Shown here: piece after piece, positions 8,173 through 17,096 of the stretch | Numbering within the stretch: the first letter of the stretch is position 1 | How the letters are laid out: each line of letters begins with the position of its first letter | From: Nymphaea colorata | Taxonomy: Eukaryota; Streptophyta; Magnoliopsida; Nymphaeales; Nymphaeaceae | Length of the DNA stretch: 25,000 bases | Direction: 5' to 3' | Assembly: GCF_008831285.2 (NCBI RefSeq) | Contig: NW_022205162.1 | Location: 7,501-32,500 of the forward strand | Program-made: the position numbers and the translations under genes | Notes under the pieces: model-generated | The model's input: only the letters and a program-made list of their open reading frames with translations | Databases searched by the model: none | Told to the model about the DNA's origin: nothing

Positions 8173-8774
8173 ATGGTGAAATCTGCGGTGCCTCTCATCC
8201 CCTCGCGTCCCCTTGGCCTGTGACGCTTCCTAATTCCAGCAAAGCTTCGGGCATCGGAGATATTCCGGTGGTGAACTCAAAGCACGACGGCTTGCGGCGG
8301 ATTCCTCCCTACCGGCGGCAATCCCTCCCTCGTCCACGGCTGATTCCCCTCTTGAACTGCAATTCCAGCAAGGTTGGTGCCTTCTTCACAACCCCGGTGA
8401 AGTTGAGAGTCTGATTTTGCTAAAGGGAAGGCTGAATTCGGATTAGAATTCAGCAACGACTGCTAAATTGTTTTCCTTCGATTCTCGGTTTTCTTCTTGT
8501 TGATTGGCGGTTAATCTAGGACAGAATACGCTAATACACGAGGTCTTCTTCGCGGTCAACCCGTGAGGAAGGTCTGTGTCGAGCATTAAAATCTGTCTTA
8601 GATTATCCAAGGATCTTCGTGAAGAAATGCCGTGAATTTTCGAGTTAACGTAGCCACCAAGAGAAGAACGAGAGAGTGGATGCGACCGGACTTTCTTGAA
8701 GGGAAATTCGGGTTCTGTCCTACCTCTTGTTCTCTGGTCCAGCAGGTTAAAACTCCCTGTAAATGAAGATTTAA
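8173..8774 (+). other. Four short upstream ORFs near the E1 transcript 5' end
   Basis: These are the only ATGs between the inferred start (~8050) and the LTR end. They are 8173-8223 (16 codons plus stop), 8627-8635 (two codons plus stop), 8680-8766 (28 codons plus stop) and 8763-8774 (three codons plus stop). All end quickly. E2 has no ATG in the matching region. They would lie early in the leader and may allow reinitiation. No coding function is claimed. Confidence 0.5.
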
Positions 8775-9083
8775 CCGTAGAAATATCATCTGTACGAGTT
8801 CATTGGAATCGCCCAATCAAGCGCTCCAATATACCCACGTTCGGGTGAAAACGCACGGCTGGATAGTTAGATCGCTTTCTCGCCGGAATTCTGCTGTCTT
8901 CCGGTGTATCCTGCAACTTCCGGCGTGTTCTCAAGATTCCGGTGGCATAGGACCACCCTGCCCTTGGCGAGTTGAAGTTTTCAAGAAGCTTGAAGGGGCG
9001 TACTGGTCATTGGCGTGAGATCACTCAAACCAGGCCGGTCTTCCTCACTCGGTGCGAGCCTACGTGAAGTCAACTCGGATCAG

Positions 9084-10980
9084 GTAAGTTCAATCCTCAC
9101 CGTCCTTCTGTACACGTGTCAGCCATCCAATCATCCTTCCCAGCTCGTGTCCCACCTGGCCCATCGTGTCCCTTACCCGAAAACCAGTTATCCTACACGT
9201 TCCTTAGCTTTAGGAGCACTAGACGCCACCTCGTCCTCCACTTGGGTTGTCCAAGTCTTCAGCCCCACTCGCAAGGAACCACAGCCTTTCATCTGGCCAC
9301 GTGGCAGCATCTCTCTGCCCACGACCCAGCTCCCTTCCAGCTCGCATATCATCTTTTCCACCAGCTCCTCATAGCTCGCCACCTCATCCTTCACATCCCT
9401 CATTTTGTGTGCCACTCCCCTCTCTCGCGCCCCACTTTTCCTCGTTTGTAGCGCAAGTCCCCTTAGACTCGCACCTGGCCTTAATCACGTTCAGATCCAT
9501 TCCCACTCCCAGTCCCTTCTCCACCGTAGATCTTACACGTGTCCTCATCTCCTTTAGTCACGAGAACACCCCAGCCAAGCTCCCCACTATCTTCAACCGT
9601 TCTCTTCCGTGACCCTCCATCTTTTGACGTGTCATCATCTCCTTGCTCGAGGGACCCACTCGAGTACTTAGTCTTTTAGTTCCAGGGAGTCCTCTTAGCT
9701 CGAGCCTAATTCTAAGTCAACTTGACTTAGCCCCCAACCCTACCTAGGTGCATTAGTCAAACCCAACCTAGTTTGACTTTGACCGAACCCAGCTCACCTA
9801 GTCGATTTCTTCTTAGTTGACTTGAGCTCCTTTGACCTAACTCATCCTCATCCCTAGGAACTCGGTCAACCCGAGCCCAGCTAGGACTAACCTAGTTGAC
9901 TCGAGTCTAGCTCGAGTGACCCAGCTCACTTACCCCCAACCGAGCCCAGCCTCGATCTACCCCAGCTCACCCAAGTGCCTAAGTTCCTCGACCGAGCTTA
10001 CCCTTAACCTCACTCTCTCTAGTTCTAGCTCTCGGCCTAACCTACCCTTTAGCTAGGTTAACCTCCCTATCGAACCTAAGCCCTGTTGACTCTCGGCCTA
10101 CCCCAGCCCGAGCCCTCTTATCTTGACTGTTCTACCTGTAGAGCCCCGCCAGTCCAAGCCCAGCCCTGCCGTAGCTAGGGACTAGGTTCAGTCGGCGACG
10201 CTAGCGCACCGCTAGCAGTCCTCGGCCAGCACCTCGGCTGCGCTCTCCATCGTCGGGTTTCCTGCCGGCGTCCGTGGCTGAGCCATTCGGAGAATAGGCA
10301 GGTAGGCACTGCCGAACTCGGCTTTCGCCCCCCTCGTCTTGTCCGCGGCTTCTGTCCAGCCTAGCGGCGACAGTCGGTCGCCCTCTCCTCTCGGCTCCAG
10401 GCAGCAGGTGGCTGCCCAGTCGACCTTCCCCCGCCGACCTGTCTTCAGTTTGCAAGCGGCAACGCGCCAGCGCCTCGGCGACATCCAGTCGCTGCTCTTC
10501 CGGCGTCCAAGGCGACAGCGACTCGCCTTTGTTTTTGCCGCTGCTACCGTAGGTCTGCACTCGACAGTCAGGTCTCGTCCGTCAGTCTGTGCCCGACCGC
10601 AGTTTGCTGTCCTCTCGGCCACTCGTCAGCCGGCCGCATCCGACAGCTAGCCCGTGTCCTTCACGGCCGCGCGTCCGGAGGTGATTCTCGACAGCAGGTG
10701 GCTGTCTCTGTTCCTCGCGTGACCGTCTTTGCTCGGCAGCAGGCTACTGTTCCAGGCAACGTCTGTCTACTCGTCCGACAGCAGGAGGCTGTCCAGGCCG
10801 CGCGCTTCTCGCCGGCCCGTTGCTGCATTGCCCGGGGTTTGGTCTTCACCCCGCGGTTGTTCCGGCTCAGCCAAGGCTAGCCCTTGGCCGGTAACACCTT
10901 AGCTCACTTGTAGATTCCGGGGAGGGTGTTGTGCTTTCGGTTTTAGGATTCCATTTAGTTTGTTTTAGTTATTGTTTTAG
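9084..10980 (+). other. Candidate intron inside E1 LTR
   Basis: CAG|GTAAGT at 9081-9089 is a perfect plant 5' splice site. At 10980 a T-rich tract ends in TTTTAG before CCC, a good 3' splice site. E2 has both signals in the same order (14431 and 16099). In the genomic RNA the 5' LTR would supply the donor (outside the window) and the acceptor at 1848. Against it, the stretch is C-rich rather than AT-rich, and it is ATG-free, which would not be needed if it were always removed. Confidence 0.35.
9113..9541 (+). promoter_or_regulatory. CACGTG (G-box/ABRE-like) sites in E1 LTR
   Basis: CACGTG occurs at 9113-9118, 9298-9303 and 9536-9541; the last two are also at 167-172 and 405-410 in the 5' LTR. 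Several have the extension GTC (ACGTGTC). E2 has five such sites in the equivalent zone. CACGTG is bound by plant bZIP and bHLH factors; activity here is unproven. Confidence 0.4.
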
Positions 10981-12005
10981 CCCAAGGCTTCGGCCTAGCT
11001 CCCTGCCGTGGTACCTCAAGGGCCAGCTGCCCGAGACACGACCACAAGGAGCCGACCGTACCCATTTGCTTATTGTTGGGCGTGGTTTGCTCGTTCGTCT
11101 TGTGTGTTTGGTTGAGTGGTTTGTTGAGTGAGACGAGTGAATTCTTGTATCGCTTACGATTGTAAAAGCCGCGTCAACCCTTGTAGTGTTTGTCTTAGGT
11201 CTGCCCGTAGTTAGGATTTGGGAATAAGGGTATTCCGCACCTGAATCTTCTGTCCTAAGGGTTTTTGCGCCGGGGTCTGTCCGGCCGGGTAGAAGTGTTG
11301 TAATTAATTGTCTTAGGAATTTTCGGTTTTTGAGTAGCACTCAAGAGACCTGGGAAGGTAGGTCGCTCTTGGTTAGGAAATTCTAGTTCTAGCAGGAGTG
11401 GTACTAACAGCTACCGACGGTCAATCATCGTTTCGTTTTTGACATCACTGCGGACGACGTTTTAGGAAGAACAGCATTAAAAAACTGCCCACCGGCGCCC
11501 GAAACGTACTGAGAATCCATAAAGCCGACGTAACGACAGAAATAACCAACGATCAGCACAAAAGCTGAGAGGCCAAAAGCCGCACGCCCAAGCCCTCCGC
11601 ACACCATGCGGATGGGCTGCGTTAATGTCCTTAACAAGACGGCGTTCCACCAAAGCGGCAGCAATACAGAGACCAAACGTAGGGGCAAAACAAACTTAGC
11701 GTCAACCACACCAATATAACAAGCACATCACCCAAACGGTTCATGGCAAACCAAAACAGCCATGACGCCGATGGGAGACGCAGCCAACGCCACTCATGCG
11801 CCAAGACATCAGGCGCTTCCCAACGGCCGCCTTCACGCCGGCATAGCCATGCGGACAAGCGGAACTTGGGAGGCGCATAATGTTGAAACGCGAGATAGAT
11901 TCTCGATCAAACCGAACCGTCGTGGAACAACCGATAAAAACAAGCAAGAAGCAAACAGCAAAGGCAACGGGGATCCGTCAAACCGAGCATCAATCTCCTA
12001 CGCAG

Positions 12006-12370
12006 GTGATTTGGGCGATCGCTCCCGGGTAAAAGGGGCTAACGCGAAAATCACCTAGTCTACCATAAATGTTCCAGACCATTCGTGAATCCACTTGTGT
12101 ACCTGATCCGGTCCCAAAGGACACCGCAGGCGCTGTCGGGGAACAGCGAGCACTGCAGGCCGAGGGCCAGGCAGGGAAGGACACGTTGCATAGCACCTGC
12201 CAAACAAAGGCCTTGACAGCAGTCGGAGGCCGAGAAGAAGGCAGTCGCACCGCGTGGACTACAAATGGCCCAGGCAAAACCGGACGCAGGAGAAGCTGAA
12301 AAGACAGCTACGGAAGCACGCGGAACCAAGAAAAAATGGCCGCTCGCAGTGAAGAAAGGGCACACGAGGG
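12006..12370. repeat. Spacer repeat copy A
   Basis: The hairpin core is 12006-12054 (GTGATTT ... AAATCAC), followed by GTCTACCATAAAT and a GC-rich part with CAGCG. A gggcacacgaggg end at 12358-12370 matches the ends of copies B and C. Copy A is about 200 bp longer than B, so it carries an insertion or has decayed. Confidence 0.6.
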
Positions 12371-12395
12371 ACGGCAGCAAGGTCGAAGGGTGTCA

Positions 12396-12600
<205 letters not shown>

Positions 12601-12628
12601 CGATTGATGCAAATGATCTCCCATACAT

Positions 12629-12776
12629 GTGATTTGGGCGACGGCTCCCGGGTGAAAGGGGCTAACGCGAAAATCACTTGGTCTACCATAAGTATTTTTG
12701 AAGTACGAATCCGCCTTGTGTATCCCTAGTGTTCCGAGCACTTTCCGCAAGCAGCGGAAGACCGGGCACAAGAGGG
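12629..12776. repeat. Spacer repeat copy C, cut by E2 insertion
   Basis: The hairpin core is 12629-12677, with the same downstream order as copy B. It stops at GGGCACAAGAGGG, exactly where E2 begins; in copy B the sequence continues ACTACAGCAG. So E2 inserted here, and GAGGG (12772-12776) is the predicted 5-bp target duplication. Confidence 0.7.
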
Positions 12777-13095
12777 TGTTACGGGCCTAGGTGAAGGACC
12801 GTACCCAAGCGAGCCCGAGCAAGGCGAGCCGAGCCAGAGAAAGAGAAAAGCGTCGGATCTTTGGGCTCACTCCCTGCAAAAGCATATCGCACATCCTGGG
12901 GAGGTTGAAGATGCACTGCAACCAGTTGCAGAGGGTGGAGTGGGTGGCGCAACCAGGTCCAAGTGCATAAGAAGCGAGGCCGAACCTCAAGGCGATCCGG
13001 TACTAGTAGTAGGAAACCCCGAACGAGCTAAGGTAGAACTCGATAAGGCTCCTTTGTTTGAGACCCTTGAGGCACCTAAGGATTCGAAGCCTTAG
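12777..13095 (+). pseudogene. Copy of the Pol C-terminal tail in E2 5' LTR
   Basis: This is the LTR-duplicated copy of the pol tail found at 22004-22322. It lacks any upstream coding part and lies in U3 upstream of the inferred transcription start, so it should be neither transcribed from the element nor translated. It carries the same RKRKAS codons. Confidence 0.85.
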
Positions 13096-13139
13096 GCGAA
13101 TGACTGGTCACGTAGGCCAGCCCTTGACCCAACACCGAA

Positions 13140-13192
13140 GTGCGGGCGGCTTCCCGCACGAGGTCCCCACCCTGGGCTCACAAGGCTCAGGG
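13140..13192 (+). ncRNA. Conserved double hairpin in E2 U3 (5' LTR copy)
   Basis: Hairpin 1 is GTGCGGG (13140-13146), loop CGGCTT, CCCGCAC (13153-13159). Hairpin 2 is CCCTGGGC (13170-13177) and GCTCAGGG (13185-13192). Compared with E1, the fourth pair of hairpin 1 changes from A-T to C-G with pairing kept. The copy relevant to the RNA 3' UTR is in the 3' LTR at 22367-22419. Confidence 0.6.
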
Positions 13193-13439
13193 GCGGTTTA
13201 GTTTTAGCGAGTAGCGCTTAGCCGTTTTCTAGTCCTAGTCGTTTTAGACTTAGGCGTTTTCCTTCGAGTTGTGTGGGTTAAGTCTAGCGCGTGCCTAGTG
13301 GAGCGGGCTGTGCTCCACGCCAAGGGGATTCGAACTTAACCCCTTTAACTCCAGAGCTGGGCGGGATAGCGCCCTCACTTGTAAATACAGATTTGATATT
13401 GGAACCGGTCGACTTGTGACCCGGTCCGAGTAGGCTTAG

Positions 13440-13447
13440 TATTTATT
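13440..13447 (+). promoter_or_regulatory. TATA-like box of E2 LTR promoter
   Basis: TATTTATT is followed by CTTTTGGATCT and ~60 nt later by CTCTCTCTCCCC, matching the arrangement in E1. A start near 13475 is inferred. The 3' LTR copy is at 22667-22674. Confidence 0.55.
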
Positions 13448-14458
13448 CTTTTGGATCTCTTTGTAAAGGAGGCTTTTTGAGAAATAAGAATTTTTGCACG
13501 GTGTGGCTCTCTCTCCCCTCTCGAGGTCCCCCTCTAGGCTCTCGCATTCTCTACTCGAGTAGGAGAATCCGTCCCTTAGAGGTTTTTTCCGAATACCCTT
13601 TGAGATCCGGCGTCCGCGTAGACGAAGGCTCGAGGTAACAAAGGCGCAAGGTAGGCCCTCCTCATCGGTGGTGATCCTCCCGACGTGACCACGGTAAGCT
13701 CCCTCATCGAAGCTGCAAAAAGCTCGAACGGTGCCTTCTCTTCGATCACGGGAGAGTTGAAAGACCGGCCGAGCGATTGGGAAGAAGAAGGCTGCAGTCC
13801 AGCTTTCTAACGACGGTGAAAAGGTTAGTACTTTGATAGTTGGAGTGATTTCGTTTAGGCTTCGGCTGTTGGCATTGGGCGCCTCACCTAGGGGTCTAGG
13901 CTTATACTCGGTGTACCCGAAGTGTTAGTTTAGCACAGTCCTACGGTGTCCCTCCCTTGGAACAGTCTTAGTCCTATTCGACTTCTCCCATCTATCGGGT
14001 ACGACTTTGGCCAAATCGCACCCCCGGGGTGTTAAGGAGTTACAATCGACTCCTTGGTGCTCTCGGGTGTTCCTGCACAAACAGAGGTCCAGCAAGCTCC
14101 CGACACCCAAGTCTGAAGATTCAGCCGGCAAACCAAGCCAGGACTAGCACCATTGGAATCGCCATCAAGCAAGGATTGAGATAAGTAAATTCGGGCGTAT
14201 TTCCACGGTGAGAAGCTATTCCGGTAATCAGCCGGAATCCTGTTTAAGCCAGTCGCCGCTGCAATTTCCGGCGACCTCCATTGCCCTTGGAGAAGAAGAC
14301 GTCCTTGCCCCTGTCGCAGTCAAAGGCCGCAGCAGACAGCAAGGGCACCGTGGTCATTCGGTTCAACATTGGAACCCTAGCCGCCGGCGCCTCCTCGCGC
14401 GAGCCTTCCACCTCGGACGTCAACTCTAAGGTAAGTCTCTCCCAACCCTTCATCCAGC

Positions 14459-15554
14459 CACGTGTCGCCATCATAGAACCCTTCCGGATTCACTCCTCCA
14501 CGTGTCAACCTCCGAGCGTCTCATCCTAATCAGTCCCCCTCGGATCACGCGCGGCCTGATTTGGCTAATCCCCTAGCCGTGTGTGATTCCTCCCTTCCTT
14601 TCTCGTGTTCTTTTCCTCGTGGTATCAACCCTAGTCGCAGTCTCCCTCAGCCGTCCATCCTCCACGTGTCGTGCATCCAGCTCGTCATCGCCTCCATGTT
14701 ATCAGCCCGAGTCTCCACCTCGCCCTCAGCTGGCCCCACGGGTCCCTTGTGCGAGCGCCACCTCACCCGGCGCGACCTGGCCTTTCCTCGTTAACGCGCC
14801 CTTCACGCGCTAACGCCCCCCCCCCCTCGCCAACGCGCTACCGTGTGCTATTTCCGGCAACACCCAGCCGCAGCCACTTCTCCGTTGCCCCCTCCTCCAG
14901 CTCGCAAACCCTAGCCGCATTCCCTTATCGCGTCCCTTCCTCGCCCTCCATCGTGCCACGTGTCAAGTATCCGGCGCATTTCCTTGGCACGACCAGCCAA
15001 GCCTTTGACCGCACCTAACTAGGTAGCCTCTCGCGCCGGCCTCGACCCTAGGCTCCCCCTCCCTTGTCGACTTTGACCTAGGCTTACGTTGACCGAACCC
15101 TAGTCTACTTAGGAAGTCAACACCCCACCTAGCCTCCTTCGTTGACCGAAACTAGACGACCCGAGCTTAACTCGAGTGTCCCTCCTTGACCTAGTTCACC
15201 CGGACCTATCACTCGGTCCTGTAGTCAACCTCCTTAGTAGAAACCCTTGGCCACCTCCGAGTCCGAAGCGACTCAATTCCCGTGAGCTTAGACTCGTCCT
15301 AGGCTAGCCAAGTTAACCTCCCTCTAGTTAGGTAACCCGTATTCCCCACCTAAGACTCAAGATCCTTCGGCCTACCCCAGCCTTTGCCAATCTTGACTAG
15401 ACCGGCCACCTATAGAGCCCCCTCGCACCTAGCCCATCCTCGGCCTTAGTTAGGATTAGGAGACCGCGCGGGATAGCCTCACCGCTTTCCCGTGCCAGGC
15501 CGGTGCTTCACTCGCGCCTTGGCCCTTCATCCGTCGGCCAGACCGACGCACGTG
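14459..15554 (+). promoter_or_regulatory. CACGTG (G-box/ABRE-like) sites in E2 LTR
   Basis: CACGTG occurs at 14459-14464, 14499-14504, 14663-14668, 14957-14962 and 15549-15554; the first four are followed by TC. The cluster begins just after the splice-donor-like site, as in E1. It may be a downstream enhancer; this is inference. Confidence 0.4.
15005..15397 (+). promoter_or_regulatory. TTGAC/GTCAA (W-box-like) cluster in E2 LTR
   Basis: At least six TTGAC (15005, 15393 and others between) and two GTCAA occur in ~390 bp, well above the ~0.8 expected. The position is equivalent to the E1 cluster, and the CTAG-rich texture is also shared. Confidence 0.38.
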
Positions 15555-16368
15555 GCCGAGCCACTCCGGCGACAGGCAGGTCGGCTAGCCCTTGTGGTTT
15601 TAGCCCCCCTCGTCGTCACGACACCTCAGGCAGCACCCGCGTGACAGGTGGTCGCGCCCTGTGCCACTCTTGCGGTTGTGCCTCTGCTTCCCTGTGGCCG
15701 AGACCGATCGGTCATTCGCCTGACGTCCGGTCGACAGCACCTCCACCACCGCGGCCGACCTGATCGCATCCCTCCTGCAGAGCGCTGCAACCGACAGGCG
15801 ACAGCGTCGCCGGCCAGTTCGTGACTCGCGACCGGCACTCGGAAGCCGGCCGCTTCCCTTGCGGCAGCAACCCCGCGGCCCGCGACGCCCTTGCAGCAGT
15901 AGCTCCGTGGAGGCTCGCCTCAAGTGGCCTTCTGTACCGTTGCTGCAATACCCGGGGCTGTGCTTTCTCCCCGGGTTCTTCATTCGGTTAAGCCAAGCCC
16001 GGCTTGGCTGGTAACGCCCTCCTCCCCCTTGTAAGCACGGGCGGGTGTTTTGATTTGAGTTCTAGGTTGCATCTAGTTTGTTTTTGTTTGAATTTTTAGC
16101 CCGGGCTCAGTCCCTCGTCCCCTACGCGGCACCTCGAAGGCACAAGTGCCAACGACACGGCCGCCACGGGACTTGTCCTACCTATTGGGTTCGGGTGTGG
16201 TTTGCTCGATAGATTGTGGTTTGCGTGTGATTGCGAGTGAGTTGCGAGTGCTTAAGTGTATCGATCGCGCTTGTAAAGCCTCTCACCCATTCTAGTTTTG
16301 TAGTAGGATTCCCTTAGATAGGTTTTTGGGAAACCCAGCCTTTTGTATCCTTGTCCTATCGGGTTTGC

Positions 16369-16386
16369 GCCGGGGTCCTGTCCGGC
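16369..16386 (+). other. Conserved U5 hairpin of E2
   Basis: GCCGG (16369-16373) and CCGGC (16382-16386) with an 8-nt loop, in an island shared with E1 (2137-2153). It lies ~125 nt before the LTR end in both elements. The function is not known. Confidence 0.5.
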
Positions 16387-16436
16387 CGGGTAGACAAGTG
16401 TATTAATTTGTTTAGGGTTTCGAATAATTTAGAGTG

Positions 16437-16537
16437 CTCCTCAAGAAGGTCTTGGGAACTTAGGGCTATTTCGGTTCGGTCCCATTTGGCCCGCCCGGGT
16501 AGTGCCTAACAATTGGTATCAGAGCCCTCTTGAGGAG
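16437..16537 (+). other. Complementary arms bracketing the E2 PBS
   Basis: CTCCTCAAGA (16437-16446) and TCTTGAGGAG (16528-16537) are perfectly complementary over 10 bp. They enclose the LTR end and the PBS. E1 keeps a 7-bp version in the same position. A role in primer placement is inferred. Confidence 0.5.
16514..16525 (+). other. Primer-binding site (tRNA-iMet) of E2
   Basis: TGGTATCAGAGC begins 2 nt after the LTR end at 16511; the next base also fits initiator tRNA-Met. It has the same primer and spacing as E1. Confidence 0.95.
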
Positions 16538-17096
16538 AAACCGGACTTCTTATTGCACTTGGACCGAGAAGAGCAACTTCAAAGGACAGATCGAAGAAGG
16601 AATTCAGTCAGTGCAGATTCGGTTTTCTGGTTTTCTTGATTTTCTAAGCAGGTTTTGGCCTTAGTTCCTACGGTATTCAGTCTTCCGCAGCGTTTTATAT
16701 AGTGTTGTTCCACGGCTTGGCTTGCTCCCCTTTAGCAAGTCTAGGGAAGTACACCTTGTACTCCCGAGGGTAGCCAAACTCGAGGTACGTCACCAAGACA
16801 CCAGGCGGGTGTGGTGATTTAGGCTCCTAGAGCCCGGCCAAGAGTGAAGCGGGACTGCCGAGGCACTAGGTGAGTGCGGCAGTAGGCGGGCCAACCCGTC
16901 TCCTTTGCTAACGAACACACGGGCAGCAACAGGGCAGCGGCAGCGTGTGGACAGGTTAGGTTAGTTTTAAGAGTGGCAGTGGCCAGCCTTTGGATTTTGA
17001 GAGTGGCAGCTTAGATCTTGCTTTGGATACAGCGTAGTTAGGTTTTTTCAGTTGTTCACGGTGTTGCCTTGGAAGTTTTCAGCCCGCGCCTTACAA
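16526..17096 (+). other. Leader between PBS and gag of E2
   Basis: This 571-nt untranslated leader is longer than the 208 nt of E1 and contains no ATG. A T-rich tract ending TCTAAGCAG near 16652 could be an additional splice acceptor. No similarity to E1 is obvious apart from the PBS-proximal arm. Confidence 0.65.

Larger units (their letters stand above)
1..11409 (+). mobile_element. LTR retrotransposon E1 (Ty3/Gypsy chromovirus type), 5' end outside window
   Basis: The order is partial 5' LTR, PBS, leader, single gag-pol ORF, PPT and complete 3' LTR, all in + orientation. The domain order PR-RT-RNaseH-IN-chromodomain-like is diagnostic of Ty3/Gypsy chromoviruses. The missing 5' part should be about 1.7 kb, because the 3' LTR is 4001 bp and only 2276 bp of the 5' LTR is present. 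All visible coding and cis elements are intact. The clade within chromoviruses cannot be settled here: LTRs of about 4 kb recall Tekay/Del-like elements, but length alone does not decide it. The sequence after the element is gctac (11410-11414), the expected target duplication; the matching 5' flank lies outside the window. Confidence 0.96.
7409..11409 (+). repeat. 3' LTR of E1, complete (4001 bp)
   Basis: It starts TGTTACGG directly after the PPT and ends ...CTAACA at 11409, where similarity to the 5' LTR stops. The inferred layout is U3 7409 to about 8050 (pol tail, hairpin pair, TATA box), then R and a very long U5. There is no second LTR-like border inside. ATGs occur in U3 and four times in 8173-8765, and none from 8766 to the end. 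It is unusually long for an LTR. Confidence 0.95.
14431..16099 (+). other. Candidate intron inside E2 5' LTR
   Basis: AAG|GTAAGT at 14428-14436 is a consensus 5' splice site. A T-rich tract ending AATTTTTAG at 16099 before CCCGGG is a good 3' splice site. Both are conserved in E1 despite LTR divergence. If used, splicing would shorten the leader by 1669 nt and would remove the new ATG at 14696. The GC-rich body is unlike typical plant introns. Confidence 0.35.
12777..16511 (+). repeat. 5' LTR of E2, complete (3735 bp)
   Basis: It starts TGTTACGGGCC at 12777 and ends GCCTAACA at 16511, 2 nt before the PBS. Positions 12777-15773 align with 22004-25000 at a constant offset of 9227 with no indel. 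Four differences were found by reading: 14145 T/C, 14486 G/A, 14697 T/C and 15504 T/C, all transitions. An 11-C run at 14816-14826 has the same length in both copies. Confidence 0.97.
13103..17096 (+). promoter_or_regulatory. Nearly ATG-free LTR and leader upstream of E2 gag
   Basis: In almost 4 kb of + strand I find one ATG, at 14696-14698. The sister LTR has CACG there (23924 C), so this ATG probably arose by C-to-T change after insertion. At random tens would be expected. The stretch spans the inferred start (~13475), U5, PBS and the 571-nt leader, and ends at the gag ATG. If unspliced, the mRNA would have a ~3.6-kb leader with essentially no upstream AUG. Confidence 0.8.

Noticed and set aside
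11425-12277. Minus-strand ORFs in the spacer, one with a hydrophobic stretch, as a membrane protein gene
   Set aside because: They overlap each other in different frames, and I see no domain, promoter or homologous pattern. Only the short frame over the hairpin repeats is kept, as a finding.
14816-14826. C11 run as an assembly artefact
   Set aside because: The same length is found in both LTR copies, so it probably was present at insertion.
17052-17096. Gag start at the upstream TTG (17052)
   Set aside because: ATG at 17097 gives MGKSKK, matching E1; the upstream extension has no counterpart in E1.
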